A DNA stretch of 64,000 bases from an uncultured Paraprevotella sp. (lineage in GTDB: Bacteria; Bacteroidota; Bacteroidia; Bacteroidales; Bacteroidaceae). The stretch is taken from assembly GCA_910586505.1 (NCBI GenBank), contig CAJUGV010000011.1, positions 1 to 64,000 on the forward strand. The letters are read 5' to 3'. Both the position numbers and the translations under genes were made by a program. Shown here in pieces: positions 8,563-17,981 of the stretch. Position 1 is the stretch's first letter. Every line of letters starts with the position of its first letter. Below the pieces are notes generated by a model. The model was given only the letters and a program-made list of their open reading frames with translations. It was not told the origin of the DNA and did no database searches.

Positions 8563-11500
8563 ATGGCTTTTAGAAAAGAATCTAAAATAAAGAGTAACTT
8601 TACGAAAATAACCATAGGACTGGCTTCTCCGGAAGAGATCCTGGAAAATTCGTATGGTGAGGTTTTGAAACCGGAAACCATTAACTATCGTACTTATAAA
8701 CCTGAACGTGACGGTTTGTTCTGCGAGCGTATTTTTGGTCCTACAAAGGATTATGAGTGCCATTGTGGTAAATACAAACGAATTCGTTATAAGGGTATTG
8801 TATGTGATCGTTGCGGTGTGGAAGTAACGGAAAAAAAGGTGCGTCGTGAACGTTCTGGACATATTTCTCTGGTTGTTCCTGTAGCTCATATTTGGTATTT
8901 CCGTTCTTTACCTAACAAAATAGGATATTTGTTAGGGATACCGACCAAAAAATTGGATGCGGTTATCTATTATGAACGTTATATTGTAATACAGCCAGGT
9001 GTATTGGCGGAAGAAGGTGTCGCACCTAATGATTTGTTGACAGAGGATGAATACTTGGATTTTTTAGAAAAGTTGCCTAAAGAAAACCAGTATTTGGAGG
9101 ATTCAGATCCTACTAAGTTTATCGCTAAGATGGGTGCGGAGGCTGTGTATGATCTCTTGATTCGTCTTGATTTAGATAAGCTTTCTTATGAATTACGTGA
9201 CAATGCAAATGCAGATACGGCACAGCAGCGTAAGACTGATGCCCTGAAGCGTTTACAGGTCGTGGAATCTTTCCGTGCCAGCCGTGGACGTAATAAGCCG
9301 GAATGGATGATAATGAAGATATTGCCGGTTATTCCTCCTGAACTGCGTCCTTTGGTGCCGTTAGATGGCGGACGTTTTGCCACTTCTGATTTGAATGACC
9401 TATATCGTCGGGTTATTATTAGAAATAACCGTTTGAAAAGGCTGATAGAGATCAAAGCTCCGGAGGTGATATTGCGTAATGAGAAACGAATGTTGCAGGA
9501 AGCTGTAGACAGTTTGTTTGATAATTCCCGTAAGTCAAGTGCGGTAAAGACGGATGCTAACCGTCCTTTGAAATCTCTTTCAGACTCTTTGAAAGGAAAG
9601 CAAGGACGTTTCCGTCAGAATTTGCTGGGTAAGCGTGTGGATTATTCTGCCCGTTCTGTTATTGTAGTAGGTCCGGAGCTAAAGATGGGTGAGTGCGGTT
9701 TGCCTAAACTGATGGCTGCAGAATTGTATAAGCCGTTTATCATCCGTAAACTCATAGAGCGCGGAATTGTGAAGACGGTTAAGTCTGCCAAGAAGATAGT
9801 AGACCGTAAGGAACCGGTGATCTGGGATATTCTTGAATATGTGATGAAAGGACATCCGGTATTGTTGAACCGTGCTCCGACTTTGCACCGTTTGGGTATT
9901 CAGGCATTCCAACCTAAAATGATAGAAGGAAAAGCTATTCAGCTTCATCCGTTGGCGTGTACGGCATTTAATGCCGACTTTGATGGTGACCAGATGGCTG
10001 TGCACTTGCCATTGAGCAATGAGGCTATATTGGAGGCACAGATCCTGATGCTGCAGTCTCATAATATATTGAATCCCGCTAATGGTGCACCTATTACTGT
10101 GCCTTCACAGGATATGGTGTTGGGATTGTATTATATTACCAAGCTCCGTCCCGCCTCAAAAGGTGAAGGACTTACGTTCTATGGTCCGGAAGAAGCCATT
10201 ATTGCCTACAATGAGAAGCGTGTAGATATACATGCTCCTATCAAGGTGATGGTGAAGGACCTGAATGAGAACGGAGAGTTGGAGAAGAAGATGGTGGAAA
10301 CTTCGGTAGGTCGTGTAATTGTCAATGAGATTATTCCAGAAGAGGTCGGTTTCTTCAACGACATCATTTCCAAAAAAACTTTGCGCGGCATTATTACCGA
10401 TGTAATTAAGACTGTGGGAGTGGCTCGTGCATGCGATTTCCTTGACGGAATCAAGAACTTGGGCTACCGTATGGCTTATGTCGGTGGTTTGTCATTTAAC
10501 TTAGGCGATATTATCATTCCAGAAGAAAAAGAGGAATTGGTACGTCGCGGAAATGAAGAAGTGGAGCGTATTGCTAATGACTATGGTATGGGTTTCATTA
10601 CTGATAATGAACGTTACAATCAGGTAATTGATACTTGGACTCATGTTAACAACGACCTTTCCAAGGTGCTGATGAAGACTATGAAAGAGGCTGACCAAGG
10701 ATTTAATGCAGTGTACATGATGCTTGACTCAGGAGCCCGTGGTTCTGCCGGTCAGATCAGTCAGCTTTCTGGAATGCGTGGTTTGATGGCTAAGCCTCAG
10801 AAAGCCGGAGCCGAGGGAGCACAGATTATTGAAAACCCGATTCTTTCCAACTTTAAGGAAGGTATGAGTGTGTTGGAGTACTTTATCTCTACTCACGGTG
10901 CGCGTAAAGGTTTGGCCGATACGGCTTTGAAAACAGCCGATGCCGGTTATCTGACCCGTCGTCTTGTAGACGTGTCTCATGACGTAATTATTACAGAAGA
11001 AGATTGCGGTACGTTACGCGGATTGATCTGTACAGCACTTAAGAATGGCGATGAGGTGATCTCTTCACTTTATGAACGCATTTTGGGGCGTGTATCTGTA
11101 CATGATATTGTCAATCCTTCTACAGGCAAATTGATTGTGGCTGCCGGAGAGGAGATTACTGAAGCCAAGGCACAGGAAATTGAGGATTCTCCGATAGAAA
11201 GTGTGGAAATACGTTCGGTACTGACTTGTGAAAGTCGAAAGGGCGTCTGCATGAAGTGCTATGGACGTAACCTTGCTTCCAGCCGTATGGTACAGAAGGG
11301 CGAGGCGGTCGGTGTCATTGCTGCCCAGTCCATCGGTGAGCCTGGTACACAGTTGACTTTGCGTACATTCCATGCTGGTGGTGTGGCTTCGAATGCAGCT
11401 GCTAACGCTTCGATTGTAGCGAAGTATGATTCGAAGGTGGAATTCGAAGAGTTGCGTACAGTGGATATTACAGATGAAGCAGGTGTTTCTGCCAAAATGG

Positions 11501-12840
11501 TGGTAGGTCGTCTGGCTGAAGTTCGTTTTGTTGATGTGAATACGGATATTGTTTTATTCACGCAGAACGTACCTTACGGTTCAACGTTGTATGTAAACGA
11601 GGGAGATAAGGTGGAGAAGGGCAAACTGATTGCCAAGTGGGATCCGTTTAATGCGGTTATCGTAACGGAAACACCGGGTAAGATTTTGTTTGAAGACGTA
11701 ATAGAAAACACGACTTATCGTGTCGAGGCCGACGAGACTACGGGATTGCGTGAAATGATTATCATTGAGTCTAAGGACAAGACGAAGATACCTTCTGCAC
11801 ACATTATAGATGAGAACGGCGAATTGATTCGAACCTATAACTTCCCAATTGGCGGTCACCTTTCAGTGGAAGACAACCAGATAGTCAAAGCCGGTGATGT
11901 GCTTGTGAAGATTCCGCGTGCCGTGGGTAAGGCTGGTGATATCACCGGAGGTTTGCCTCGTGTAACGGAGCTGTTCGAGGCCCGGAATCCATCGAATCCT
12001 GCTGTTGTGTCTGAGATTGACGGTGAGATAACCATGGGTAAACTGAAACGAGGCAACCGTGAGATTATCGTGACGTCCAAGTTAGGTGAAGAGAAGAAGT
12101 ATCTCGTACCGTTGTCCAAGCAGATCCTAGTACAGGAGAACGACTATGTGCGTGCTGGTACACCGTTGTCTGATGGTGCTACCACTCCGGCTGACATTCT
12201 GGCCATCAAGGGTCCCACTGCGGTACAGGAATATATTGTGAATGAAATACAAGATGTGTATCGTTTGCAAGGTGTGAAGATCAATGACAAGCACTTTGAG
12301 GTGATTGTTCGCCAGATGATGCGTAAGGTGCAGATTGACGAACCGGGAGATACCCGCTTCCTGGAGCAGCAGATTGTGGATAAGCTGGATTTTGCAGAAG
12401 AGAATGACCGTATTTGGGGTAAGAAAGTGGTAGTTGATGCAGGTGATTCTGAAACCATGCAAAAAGGAATGATTGTCACGGCGCGTAAACTGCGTGATGA
12501 GAATTCTACATTGAAGCGTAAGGATTTGAAGTTAGTTCAAGTACGTGATGCTATGCCGGCTACTTCCGTTCAGATTTTGCAGGGTATTACCCGTGCTGCA
12601 TTGCAAACTTCCAGCTTCATGTCGGCTGCCTCTTTCCAGGAGACGACCAAGGTGTTGAATGATGCGGCTATCAACGGTAAGACCGATAGATTGGAGGGTA
12701 TGAAGGAGAATGTTATCTGTGGTCATTTGATTCCGGCAGGTACAGGACTTCGTGAGTTCGGTAAGATCGTCGTCGGTTGTAAGGAAGATTATGACCGCCT
12801 GATGGCTAATCGCAAATCGATTTTGGATTTTGAAGAATAG
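8563..12840 (+). CDS. rpoC: DNA-directed RNA polymerase subunit beta'
   Basis: A 1425-residue beta' subunit. The N-terminal zinc ribbon has CHCG and CDRCG (about residues 66-88), and the catalytic NADFDGDQM triad of Mg-binding aspartates lies near residue 470. The trigger loop and bridge helix region (MRGLMAKPQ, GARKGLADTALKTADAGYLTRRLVDV) and the second zinc site (CESRKGVCMKCYG) are intact. The gene ends with TAG and a strong terminator. Confidence 0.99.
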   Translation: MAFRKESKIKSNFTKITIGLASPEEILENSYGEVLKPETINYRTYKPERDGLFCERIFGPTKDYECHCGKYKRIRYKGIVCDRCGVEVTEKKVRRERSGHISLVVPVAHIWYFRSLPNKIGYLLGIPTKKLDAVIYYERYIVIQPGVLAEEGVAPNDLLTEDEYLDFLEKLPKENQYLEDSDPTKFIAKMGAEAVYDLLIRLDLDKLSYELRDNANADTAQQRKTDALKRLQVVESFRASRGRNKPEWMIMKILPVIPPELRPLVPLDGGRFATSDLNDLYRRVIIRNNRLKRLIEIKAPEVILRNEKRMLQEAVDSLFDNSRKSSAVKTDANRPLKSLSDSLKGKQGRFRQNLLGKRVDYSARSVIVVGPELKMGECGLPKLMAAELYKPFIIRKLIERGIVKTVKSAKKIVDRKEPVIWDILEYVMKGHPVLLNRAPTLHRLGIQAFQPKMIEGKAIQLHPLACTAFNADFDGDQMAVHLPLSNEAILEAQILMLQSHNILNPANGAPITVPSQDMVLGLYYITKLRPASKGEGLTFYGPEEAIIAYNEKRVDIHAPIKVMVKDLNENGELEKKMVETSVGRVIVNEIIPEEVGFFNDIISKKTLRGIITDVIKTVGVARACDFLDGIKNLGYRMAYVGGLSFNLGDIIIPEEKEELVRRGNEEVERIANDYGMGFITDNERYNQVIDTWTHVNNDLSKVLMKTMKEADQGFNAVYMMLDSGARGSAGQISQLSGMRGLMAKPQKAGAEGAQIIENPILSNFKEGMSVLEYFISTHGARKGLADTALKTADAGYLTRRLVDVSHDVIITEEDCGTLRGLICTALKNGDEVISSLYERILGRVSVHDIVNPSTGKLIVAAGEEITEAKAQEIEDSPIESVEIRSVLTCESRKGVCMKCYGRNLASSRMVQKGEAVGVIAAQSIGEPGTQLTLRTFHAGGVASNAAANASIVAKYDSKVEFEELRTVDITDEAGVSAKMVVGRLAEVRFVDVNTDIVLFTQNVPYGSTLYVNEGDKVEKGKLIAKWDPFNAVIVTETPGKILFEDVIENTTYRVEADETTGLREMIIIESKDKTKIPSAHIIDENGELIRTYNFPIGGHLSVEDNQIVKAGDVLVKIPRAVGKAGDITGGLPRVTELFEARNPSNPAVVSEIDGEITMGKLKRGNREIIVTSKLGEEKKYLVPLSKQILVQENDYVRAGTPLSDGATTPADILAIKGPTAVQEYIVNEIQDVYRLQGVKINDKHFEVIVRQMMRKVQIDEPGDTRFLEQQIVDKLDFAEENDRIWGKKVVVDAGDSETMQKGMIVTARKLRDENSTLKRKDLKLVQVRDAMPATSVQILQGITRAALQTSSFMSAASFQETTKVLNDAAINGKTDRLEGMKENVICGHLIPAGTGLREFGKIVVGCKEDYDRLMANRKSILDFEE

Positions 12841-12864
12841 CCCGGTTGTTATTATAAAGTTGTT

Positions 12865-12901
12865 GCGAGCCGCTTTCAGTGTGAAAGCGGCTCGCTTTTT
12901 T
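12865..12901 (+). terminator. intrinsic terminator of rpoBC
   Basis: A perfect 13-pair GC-rich stem (12865-12877 with 12883-12895), 5-base loop, followed by six T. It lies 24 bases after the rpoC stop and closes the tuf-to-rpoC transcription block. Confidence 0.93.
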
Positions 12902-13003
12902 ATCTTTTGGTGGATCTTCAATGTCATTCGTCTATAGGAACCGCGTCGCAAAGGTGACGGATGAGTGCCTGAATGAATGTGGGGTTTATATGGACGGGTG
13001 AAT

Positions 13004-13088
13004 GCAAAAAAATGGTGCGGTTGAAAATTTATTTTAGTCCGCATCATTTTTTAAAATACTCCGCATGAAAAATTACGCATGAGCGGAG
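13004..13088. repeat. dispersed hairpin repeat, copy 1
   Basis: Contains a 14-pair hairpin flanked by A- and T-runs (arms about 13007-13020 and 13039-13052) and a second 6-pair hairpin CTCCGC/GCGGAG (13059-13088). The core 13015-13088 is 74 bases long and aligns without gaps to 58178-58251, and partly to the minus strand of 40588-40654. It is the main content of the rpoC to DUF3467 gap (12841-13270). Confidence 0.6.
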
Positions 13089-13201
13089 GCCGGATAAGTG
13101 CGTTCGAAGATACAGTTGTGCAGACAGCCTTGGTAGACATGCAATGTCTTCCTCTTCCTGTTTTAATTATAGCAGAAACGGTATTTATGTTCTTGGTAGA
13201 T

Positions 13202-13233
13202 ATTGTTCTAACGGAACTTTTTGGCTATATTTG
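13202..13233 (+). promoter_or_regulatory. promoter of the DUF3467 gene
   Basis: ATTG (13202-13205), 20 bases, then TATATTTG (13226-13233), matching the Bacteroides consensus TTTG-N19-21-TAnnTTTG with one mismatch. Transcription would begin near 13240, about 30 bases before the gene. Confidence 0.65.
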
Positions 13234-13270
13234 TAACTCTTATATAAGTATGATATAAATTACAGTAATT

Positions 13271-13594
13271 ATGACTAATGATGAAAAACAGCAGCAAGAT
13301 AACATGTTGCAGATAGAGATCAGCCCGGAAGTGGCGCAGGGGGCTTATGCTAACTTAGCTATGATCGCTCATTCCACATCCGAGGTTATCATAGACTTCG
13401 TATGTATGATGCCGGGGCTGCCGAAGGCGAATGTGAAATCCCGTATTGTAATGGCACCCGAGCATGCCAAACGTTTGCTTTATGCTTTGCAGGATAATAT
13501 AAATAAGTATGAGCGTAATTTCGGAGAGATAGATTTGTATCAAAGCGGGCCGCGGACTGTGGCACCATTTAAGATCAATAAAGGGGAGGCGTAG
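13271..13594 (+). CDS. DUF3467 family protein
   Basis: A 107-residue soluble protein of the DUF3467 family, function unknown. The family pattern is visible: LQIEISPEVAQGAYANLAMIAHSTSEVIIDFVCMMPG followed by KSRIVMAPEHAKRLLYALQDNINKYE. No signal peptide or membrane segment. It has its own promoter and terminator, so it is a single-gene unit between the rpoC and rpsL operons. Small DUF3467 genes next to rpoC or rpsL are common in Bacteroidales (recalled, not checked). Confidence 0.85.
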   Translation: MTNDEKQQQDNMLQIEISPEVAQGAYANLAMIAHSTSEVIIDFVCMMPGLPKANVKSRIVMAPEHAKRLLYALQDNINKYERNFGEIDLYQSGPRTVAPFKINKGEA

Positions 13595-13607
13595 GCCTCC
13601 TTTTTTT
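13585..13607 (+). terminator. terminator overlapping the DUF3467 stop codon
   Basis: Stem GGAGGC/GCCTCC (13585-13590 with 13595-13600) followed by seven T. The TAG stop codon of the gene (13592-13594) is in the hairpin loop, a very compact gene end. Confidence 0.85.
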
Positions 13608-13709
13608 GTATGTTGATTAAAAGAAGTTTTAATATGTAAAATAATATTAAAATATGTCTGCCAAAGTTGGTTTTATGGGACTGCAGATATTTAAATAAGG
13701 AGAAAATAC

Positions 13710-13740
13710 ATTGTTATTTAGAATTTAATTCGTAAATTTG
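13710..13740 (+). promoter_or_regulatory. promoter of the rpsL (str) operon
   Basis: ATTG (13710-13713), exactly 19 bases, then TAAATTTG (13733-13740): a near-perfect Bacteroides vegetative promoter. It gives a leader of about 75 bases that includes a hairpin AAAGCCC/GGGCTTT (13748-13754 with 13762-13768), which could influence early elongation or stability. Confidence 0.8.
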
Positions 13741-13820
13741 CGGCCTGAAAGCCCTTAGTGTGGGCTTTATGTAATAAGATCATATAAATAACAATATATA
13801 TAAATTAAAAAAACAAAAAA

Positions 13821-14204
13821 ATGCCTACTATTCAACAATTGGTAAGAAAGGGTAGAACAGTGTTGGTAGACAAGAGCAAATCGCCTGCTTTGGATAACTG
13901 TCCGCAGCGTCGTGGCGTTTGTGTCCGTGTGTACACTACCACACCTAAAAAACCTAATTCGGCGATGCGTAAGGTCGCTCGTGTGCGTTTAACAAATATG
14001 AAGGAAGTCAACTCCTACATTCCGGGAGAAGGACACAATCTGCAGGAGCACTCCATAGTATTGGTGCGTGGCGGTCGTGTGAAAGACCTGCCGGGTGTGC
14101 GTTATCATATCGTTCGTGGAACGTTGGATACAGCCGGTGTGGCTAATCGTACACAGCGTCGTTCCAAGTATGGTGCAAAGCGTCCTAAGGCGGGTAAGAA
14201 GTAA
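13821..14204 (+). CDS. rpsL: 30S ribosomal protein S12
   Basis: A 127-residue S12, which monitors codon-anticodon pairing at the decoding centre. TTPKKPNSAMRKVARV and KDLPGVRYHIVRG are present with the two lysines at which streptomycin resistance usually arises unchanged. First gene of the str operon, separated from rpsG by 124 bases. Confidence 0.98.
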   Translation: MPTIQQLVRKGRTVLVDKSKSPALDNCPQRRGVCVRVYTTTPKKPNSAMRKVARVRLTNMKEVNSYIPGEGHNLQEHSIVLVRGGRVKDLPGVRYHIVRGTLDTAGVANRTQRRSKYGAKRPKAGKK

Positions 14205-14328
14205 TTCGTCTGTTTATTAAAAGAATTATTATTTATTAGTTTTGGTTTGTTGAGCTAAAGGTTGAGTAAATACTCCGGTGGGAGATTGAAGATTATCGAA
14301 GTACAGCCAAACTGAAAAACTTTTTGAA

Positions 14329-14805
14329 ATGAGAAAAGCAAAACCAAAAAAACGTGTGATCCTTCCGGATCCAGTCTTTAACGATGTTAAAGTTTCTAAG
14401 TTTGTAAACCATTTGATGTATGATGGTAAGAAGAATATCTCTTATGAGATTTTCTATGCAGCCCTTGAATCGGTGAAGGCAAAGATGGCTAATGAAGAAA
14501 GAAGCGCGCTTGAGATCTGGAAGACTGCATTGGATAATGTAACTCCTCAGGTTGAAGTTAAGTCTCGCCGTGTGGGTGGTGCAACTTTCCAGGTTCCTAC
14601 TGAAATTCGTCCCGATCGTAAGGAGTCTATTTCTATGAAGAATTTGATTCTTTATGCTCGCAAGCGTGGTGGTAAGACTATGGCCGATAAGTTGGCTGCT
14701 GAAATCATGGATGCTTTTAATGAGCAGGGCGGTGCTTTCAAGCGTAAGGAAGATATGCATCGTATGGCTGAGGCTAACCGTGCATTTGCACACTTTAGAT
14801 TCTAA
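14329..14805 (+). CDS. rpsG: 30S ribosomal protein S7
   Basis: A 158-residue S7, which nucleates the 30S head and touches the E site. MRKAKPKKR at the start and GGATFQVPTEI near residue 83 are family marks. In other bacteria S7 represses the str operon by binding the rpsL-rpsG intercistronic RNA; here that gap is 124 bases and could hold such a site, though I cannot show a fold. Confidence 0.98.
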   Translation: MRKAKPKKRVILPDPVFNDVKVSKFVNHLMYDGKKNISYEIFYAALESVKAKMANEERSALEIWKTALDNVTPQVEVKSRRVGGATFQVPTEIRPDRKESISMKNLILYARKRGGKTMADKLAAEIMDAFNEQGGAFKRKEDMHRMAEANRAFAHFRF

Positions 14806-14824
14806 TTAATTAAAGTATCTGAAA

Positions 14825-16942
14825 ATGGCAAAGCAAGATTTACATTTGACTCGTAATATCGGTATCATGGCGCATATTGATGCCGGTAAGACTACTACTT
14901 CTGAGCGAATCCTTTTTTATACGGGACTTACCCATAAGATTGGTGAAGTACATGACGGGGCTGCTACTATGGACTGGATGGCTCAAGAGCAGGAACGTGG
15001 TATTACCATTACCTCTGCTGCGACAACCACTCGTTGGAAATGGAATGATCAGACGTATAAGATTAACTTGATTGATACTCCGGGACACGTGGATTTTACT
15101 GCTGAGGTAGAGCGTTCTTTGCGCGTGCTTGACGGTGCGGTCGCTGCATATTGTGCGGTTGGTGGTGTAGAACCCCAGTCGGAAACTGTATGGCGTCAGG
15201 CTGACAAGTATAATGTGCCCCGTATGGCTTATGTGAATAAGATGGACCGTTCCGGTGCCGACTTTTTTGAAGTTGTGCGTCAGATGAAGGATGTGCTTGG
15301 TGCAAATCCCTGTCCGGTCGTGATTCCTATTGGCGCGGAGGAGAATTTCAAGGGCGTTGTCGACCTGATTAAGATGAAAGCTATTCTGTGGCATGACGAA
15401 ACAATGGGAGCTGACTATTCTGTAGAAGAGATTCCCGCTGATTTGCAGGCTGAGGCAGAAGAGTGGAGAGATAAGATGTTGGAGAAGGTTGCTGAGTTCG
15501 ACGATGAGTTGATGAACAAGTATTTCGATGATCCTTCTACAATTACAGAAGAGGAAATTCTTCGTGCGTTGCGTGCGGCTACGGTTGCTATGGAGGTGAC
15601 TCCTATGCTTTGCGGATCTTCGTTTAAAAATAAAGGTGTGCAGACGTTGCTTGATTATGTATGTGCATTCCTGCCGTCTCCGCTGGATACTCCTAATGTA
15701 ATCGGAACGAATCCGGATAGTGGCGAGGAAGAAGAACGCAAGCCGTCGGAAGAAGACCGTACTTCGGCTTTGGCGTTTAAGATCGCTACCGATCCGTATG
15801 TGGGACGTCTGACATTTATCCGTGTGTACTCAGGTAAGGTTGAGGCCGGTTCATATATTTATAATTCTCGTTCTGGTAAGAAAGAGCGTGTGTCTCGTCT
15901 GTTCCAGATGCACTCGAATCATCAGAATCCGGTAGAGGTTATCGGAGCCGGTGATATTGGTGCCGGAGTAGGTTTCAAGGATATTCGTACCGGAGATACG
16001 CTGTGTGACGAAGACGCACCGATCGTATTGGAGTCTATGGACTTCCCGGATCCTGTAATCGGTATTGCAGTTGAGCCGAAGACTCAGAAAGACTTGGATA
16101 AACTGTCTAATGGTTTGGCTAAATTGGCAGAGGAGGATCCTACCTTTACTGTGAAGACTGATGAGCAGACCGGTCAGACTGTGATTTCCGGTATGGGTGA
16201 GTTGCACTTGGATATTATCATCGACCGTCTGAAACGTGAGTTCAAGGTAGAGTGTAACCAAGGAAAGCCTCAGGTTAACTATAAGGAATCCATTACGAAG
16301 ACTGTTAACTTGCGTGAGGTATATAAGAAACAGTCGGGTGGACGTGGTAAATTTGCCGATATCATTGTTAATGTAGGTCCTGTAGATGAAGACTATAAGG
16401 AAGGCGGTTTGCAGTTCGAGAATAAGGTGACTGGAGGTAATATTCCAAAGGAATTCATCCCTTCTGTACAGAAAGGTTTCGAAAGTGCAATGAAGAATGG
16501 TATTTTGGGCGGTTTCCCGATGGATAGCCTGAAGGTTGAGTTGCTTGATGGTTCTTTCCATCCGGTGGATTCAGACCAGCTTTCGTTCGAAATCTGCGCG
16601 CTGCAGGCTTATAAGAGTGCTTGTGCTCAGGCTAAGCCTGTATTGATGGAGCCTATCATGAAGCTGGAAGTTGTGACTCCGGAAGAAAATATGGGTGACG
16701 TTATCGGTGACTTGAATAAGCGTCGTGGCCAGGTGGAAGGAATGGACACAAGCCGTAGCGGTGCCCGTATTGTGAAAGCGATGGTTCCGTTGGCTGAGAT
16801 GTTCGGTTATGTAACAGCTTTGCGTACGATAACCTCCGGACGTGCTACTTCTTCAATGACTTATGATCATCATGCTGCTGTGTCAAGCTCTATTGCGAAG
16901 ACAGTGCTTGAAGAAATTAAAGGACGTACAGATTTAGTATAA
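14825..16942 (+). CDS. fusA: elongation factor G
   Basis: A 705-residue EF-G, the translocation GTPase. G motifs: AHIDAGKTT (P-loop, about residues 16-24), RGITI in switch I, DTPGHVDF, and NKMD. Domains II-V follow, with GMGELHLDI and RGQVEGMD. Length is normal. It lies 19 bases after rpsG in the str operon. Confidence 0.98.
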   Translation: MAKQDLHLTRNIGIMAHIDAGKTTTSERILFYTGLTHKIGEVHDGAATMDWMAQEQERGITITSAATTTRWKWNDQTYKINLIDTPGHVDFTAEVERSLRVLDGAVAAYCAVGGVEPQSETVWRQADKYNVPRMAYVNKMDRSGADFFEVVRQMKDVLGANPCPVVIPIGAEENFKGVVDLIKMKAILWHDETMGADYSVEEIPADLQAEAEEWRDKMLEKVAEFDDELMNKYFDDPSTITEEEILRALRAATVAMEVTPMLCGSSFKNKGVQTLLDYVCAFLPSPLDTPNVIGTNPDSGEEEERKPSEEDRTSALAFKIATDPYVGRLTFIRVYSGKVEAGSYIYNSRSGKKERVSRLFQMHSNHQNPVEVIGAGDIGAGVGFKDIRTGDTLCDEDAPIVLESMDFPDPVIGIAVEPKTQKDLDKLSNGLAKLAEEDPTFTVKTDEQTGQTVISGMGELHLDIIIDRLKREFKVECNQGKPQVNYKESITKTVNLREVYKKQSGGRGKFADIIVNVGPVDEDYKEGGLQFENKVTGGNIPKEFIPSVQKGFESAMKNGILGGFPMDSLKVELLDGSFHPVDSDQLSFEICALQAYKSACAQAKPVLMEPIMKLEVVTPEENMGDVIGDLNKRRGQVEGMDTSRSGARIVKAMVPLAEMFGYVTALRTITSGRATSSMTYDHHAAVSSSIAKTVLEEIKGRTDLV

Positions 16943-16956
16943 TAATACAATTGGAT

Positions 16957-17003
16957 AGAAGGTGCCGGTTAGCGAATGACTCTTAATCGGCATACCTTCT
17001 TTC
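16957..17003 (+). terminator. hairpin between fusA and rpsJ
   Basis: An imperfect stem of about 14 pairs (16957-16970 with 16985-17000, 2-base bulge) followed by a pyrimidine run TCTTTCC. It could be a weak terminator or an RNA feature in the S10 leader. The gene order suggests at least partial read-through into rpsJ. Confidence 0.5.
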
Positions 17004-17037
17004 CATTTCATTAATTCATAAATAAATTAATAAAACA

Positions 17038-17343
17038 ATGAGTCAGAAAATCAGAATTAAACTGAAATCTTATGATCACAACTTGGTTGATAAGTCGGCC
17101 GAGAAGATTGTGAAGACAGTGAAGGTGACAGGGGCTATTGTAAGTGGTCCTATACCTCTTCCTACGCACAAGCGTATTTTTACTGTTAACCGTTCTACTT
17201 TTGTCAACAAGAAGTCGCGTGAGCAGTTTGAATTGTCTTCTTACAAGAGATTGATCGACATTTACAGCTCTACCGCAAAGACTGTGGATGCACTGATGAA
17301 GCTTGAATTACCAAGCGGTGTAGAAGTAGAAATTAAAGTTTAG
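17038..17343 (+). CDS. rpsJ: 30S ribosomal protein S10
   Basis: A 101-residue S10 (NusE), a 30S head protein that also joins NusB in antitermination. The pattern GPIPLPTHK is at about residues 38-46. First gene of the S10 cluster, 95 bases after fusA. Confidence 0.98.
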   Translation: MSQKIRIKLKSYDHNLVDKSAEKIVKTVKVTGAIVSGPIPLPTHKRIFTVNRSTFVNKKSREQFELSSYKRLIDIYSSTAKTVDALMKLELPSGVEVEIKV

Positions 17344-17363
17344 TATTATTAAAATTAACTGAA

Positions 17364-17981
17364 ATGCCAGGATTATTAGGAAAGAAAATCGGAATGACAT
17401 CCGTATTCAGTGCCGATGGTAAGAATGTTCCATGCACTGTTATCGAAGCTGGTCCTTGTGTAGTAACTCAGATTAAGAGTGTTGAGAAAGATGGTTATGC
17501 TGCGGTTCAACTTGGCTTCCAAGAGGCAAAGGAGAAAAATACGACAGCTCCTCTTATGGGACATTTTAAGAAGGCAGGTACTACTCCCAAGAGACACTTG
17601 GCCGAGTTCACAGGTTTCGAACAAGAGTTGAATTTAGGTGACACTGTTACAGTGGATATGTTTGAAGGAGCTGTTTACGTTGACGTAATCGGAACTTCAA
17701 AAGGTAAAGGCTTCCAGGGTGTAGTTAAGCGCCACGGATTTGGTGGTGTAGGTCAGACGACGCACGGACAGCACAATCGTGCCCGTAAGCCGGGTTCTAT
17801 TGGTGCTTGTTCCTATCCGGCCAAAGTATTCAAAGGCTTGCGTATGGGTGGACAGATGGGTAATGAACGTGTGACTGCACAAAATTTACAAGTATTAAAA
17901 GTGATACCTGAGCACAATTTGCTCCTTATCAAAGGTTCTGTGCCCGGATACAAAGGTTCAATCGTAATAATTGAAAAATAA
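17364..17981 (+). CDS. rplC: 50S ribosomal protein L3
   Basis: A 205-residue L3, an early-assembly 50S protein whose loop approaches the peptidyl transferase centre. The signature GKGFQGVVKRHGFGG lies near residues 113-127 and GSIGACSYPAKVFKG follows. The stop codon shares one base with the rplD start (TAATG). Confidence 0.98.
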   Translation: MPGLLGKKIGMTSVFSADGKNVPCTVIEAGPCVVTQIKSVEKDGYAAVQLGFQEAKEKNTTAPLMGHFKKAGTTPKRHLAEFTGFEQELNLGDTVTVDMFEGAVYVDVIGTSKGKGFQGVVKRHGFGGVGQTTHGQHNRARKPGSIGACSYPAKVFKGLRMGGQMGNERVTAQNLQVLKVIPEHNLLLIKGSVPGYKGSIVIIEK

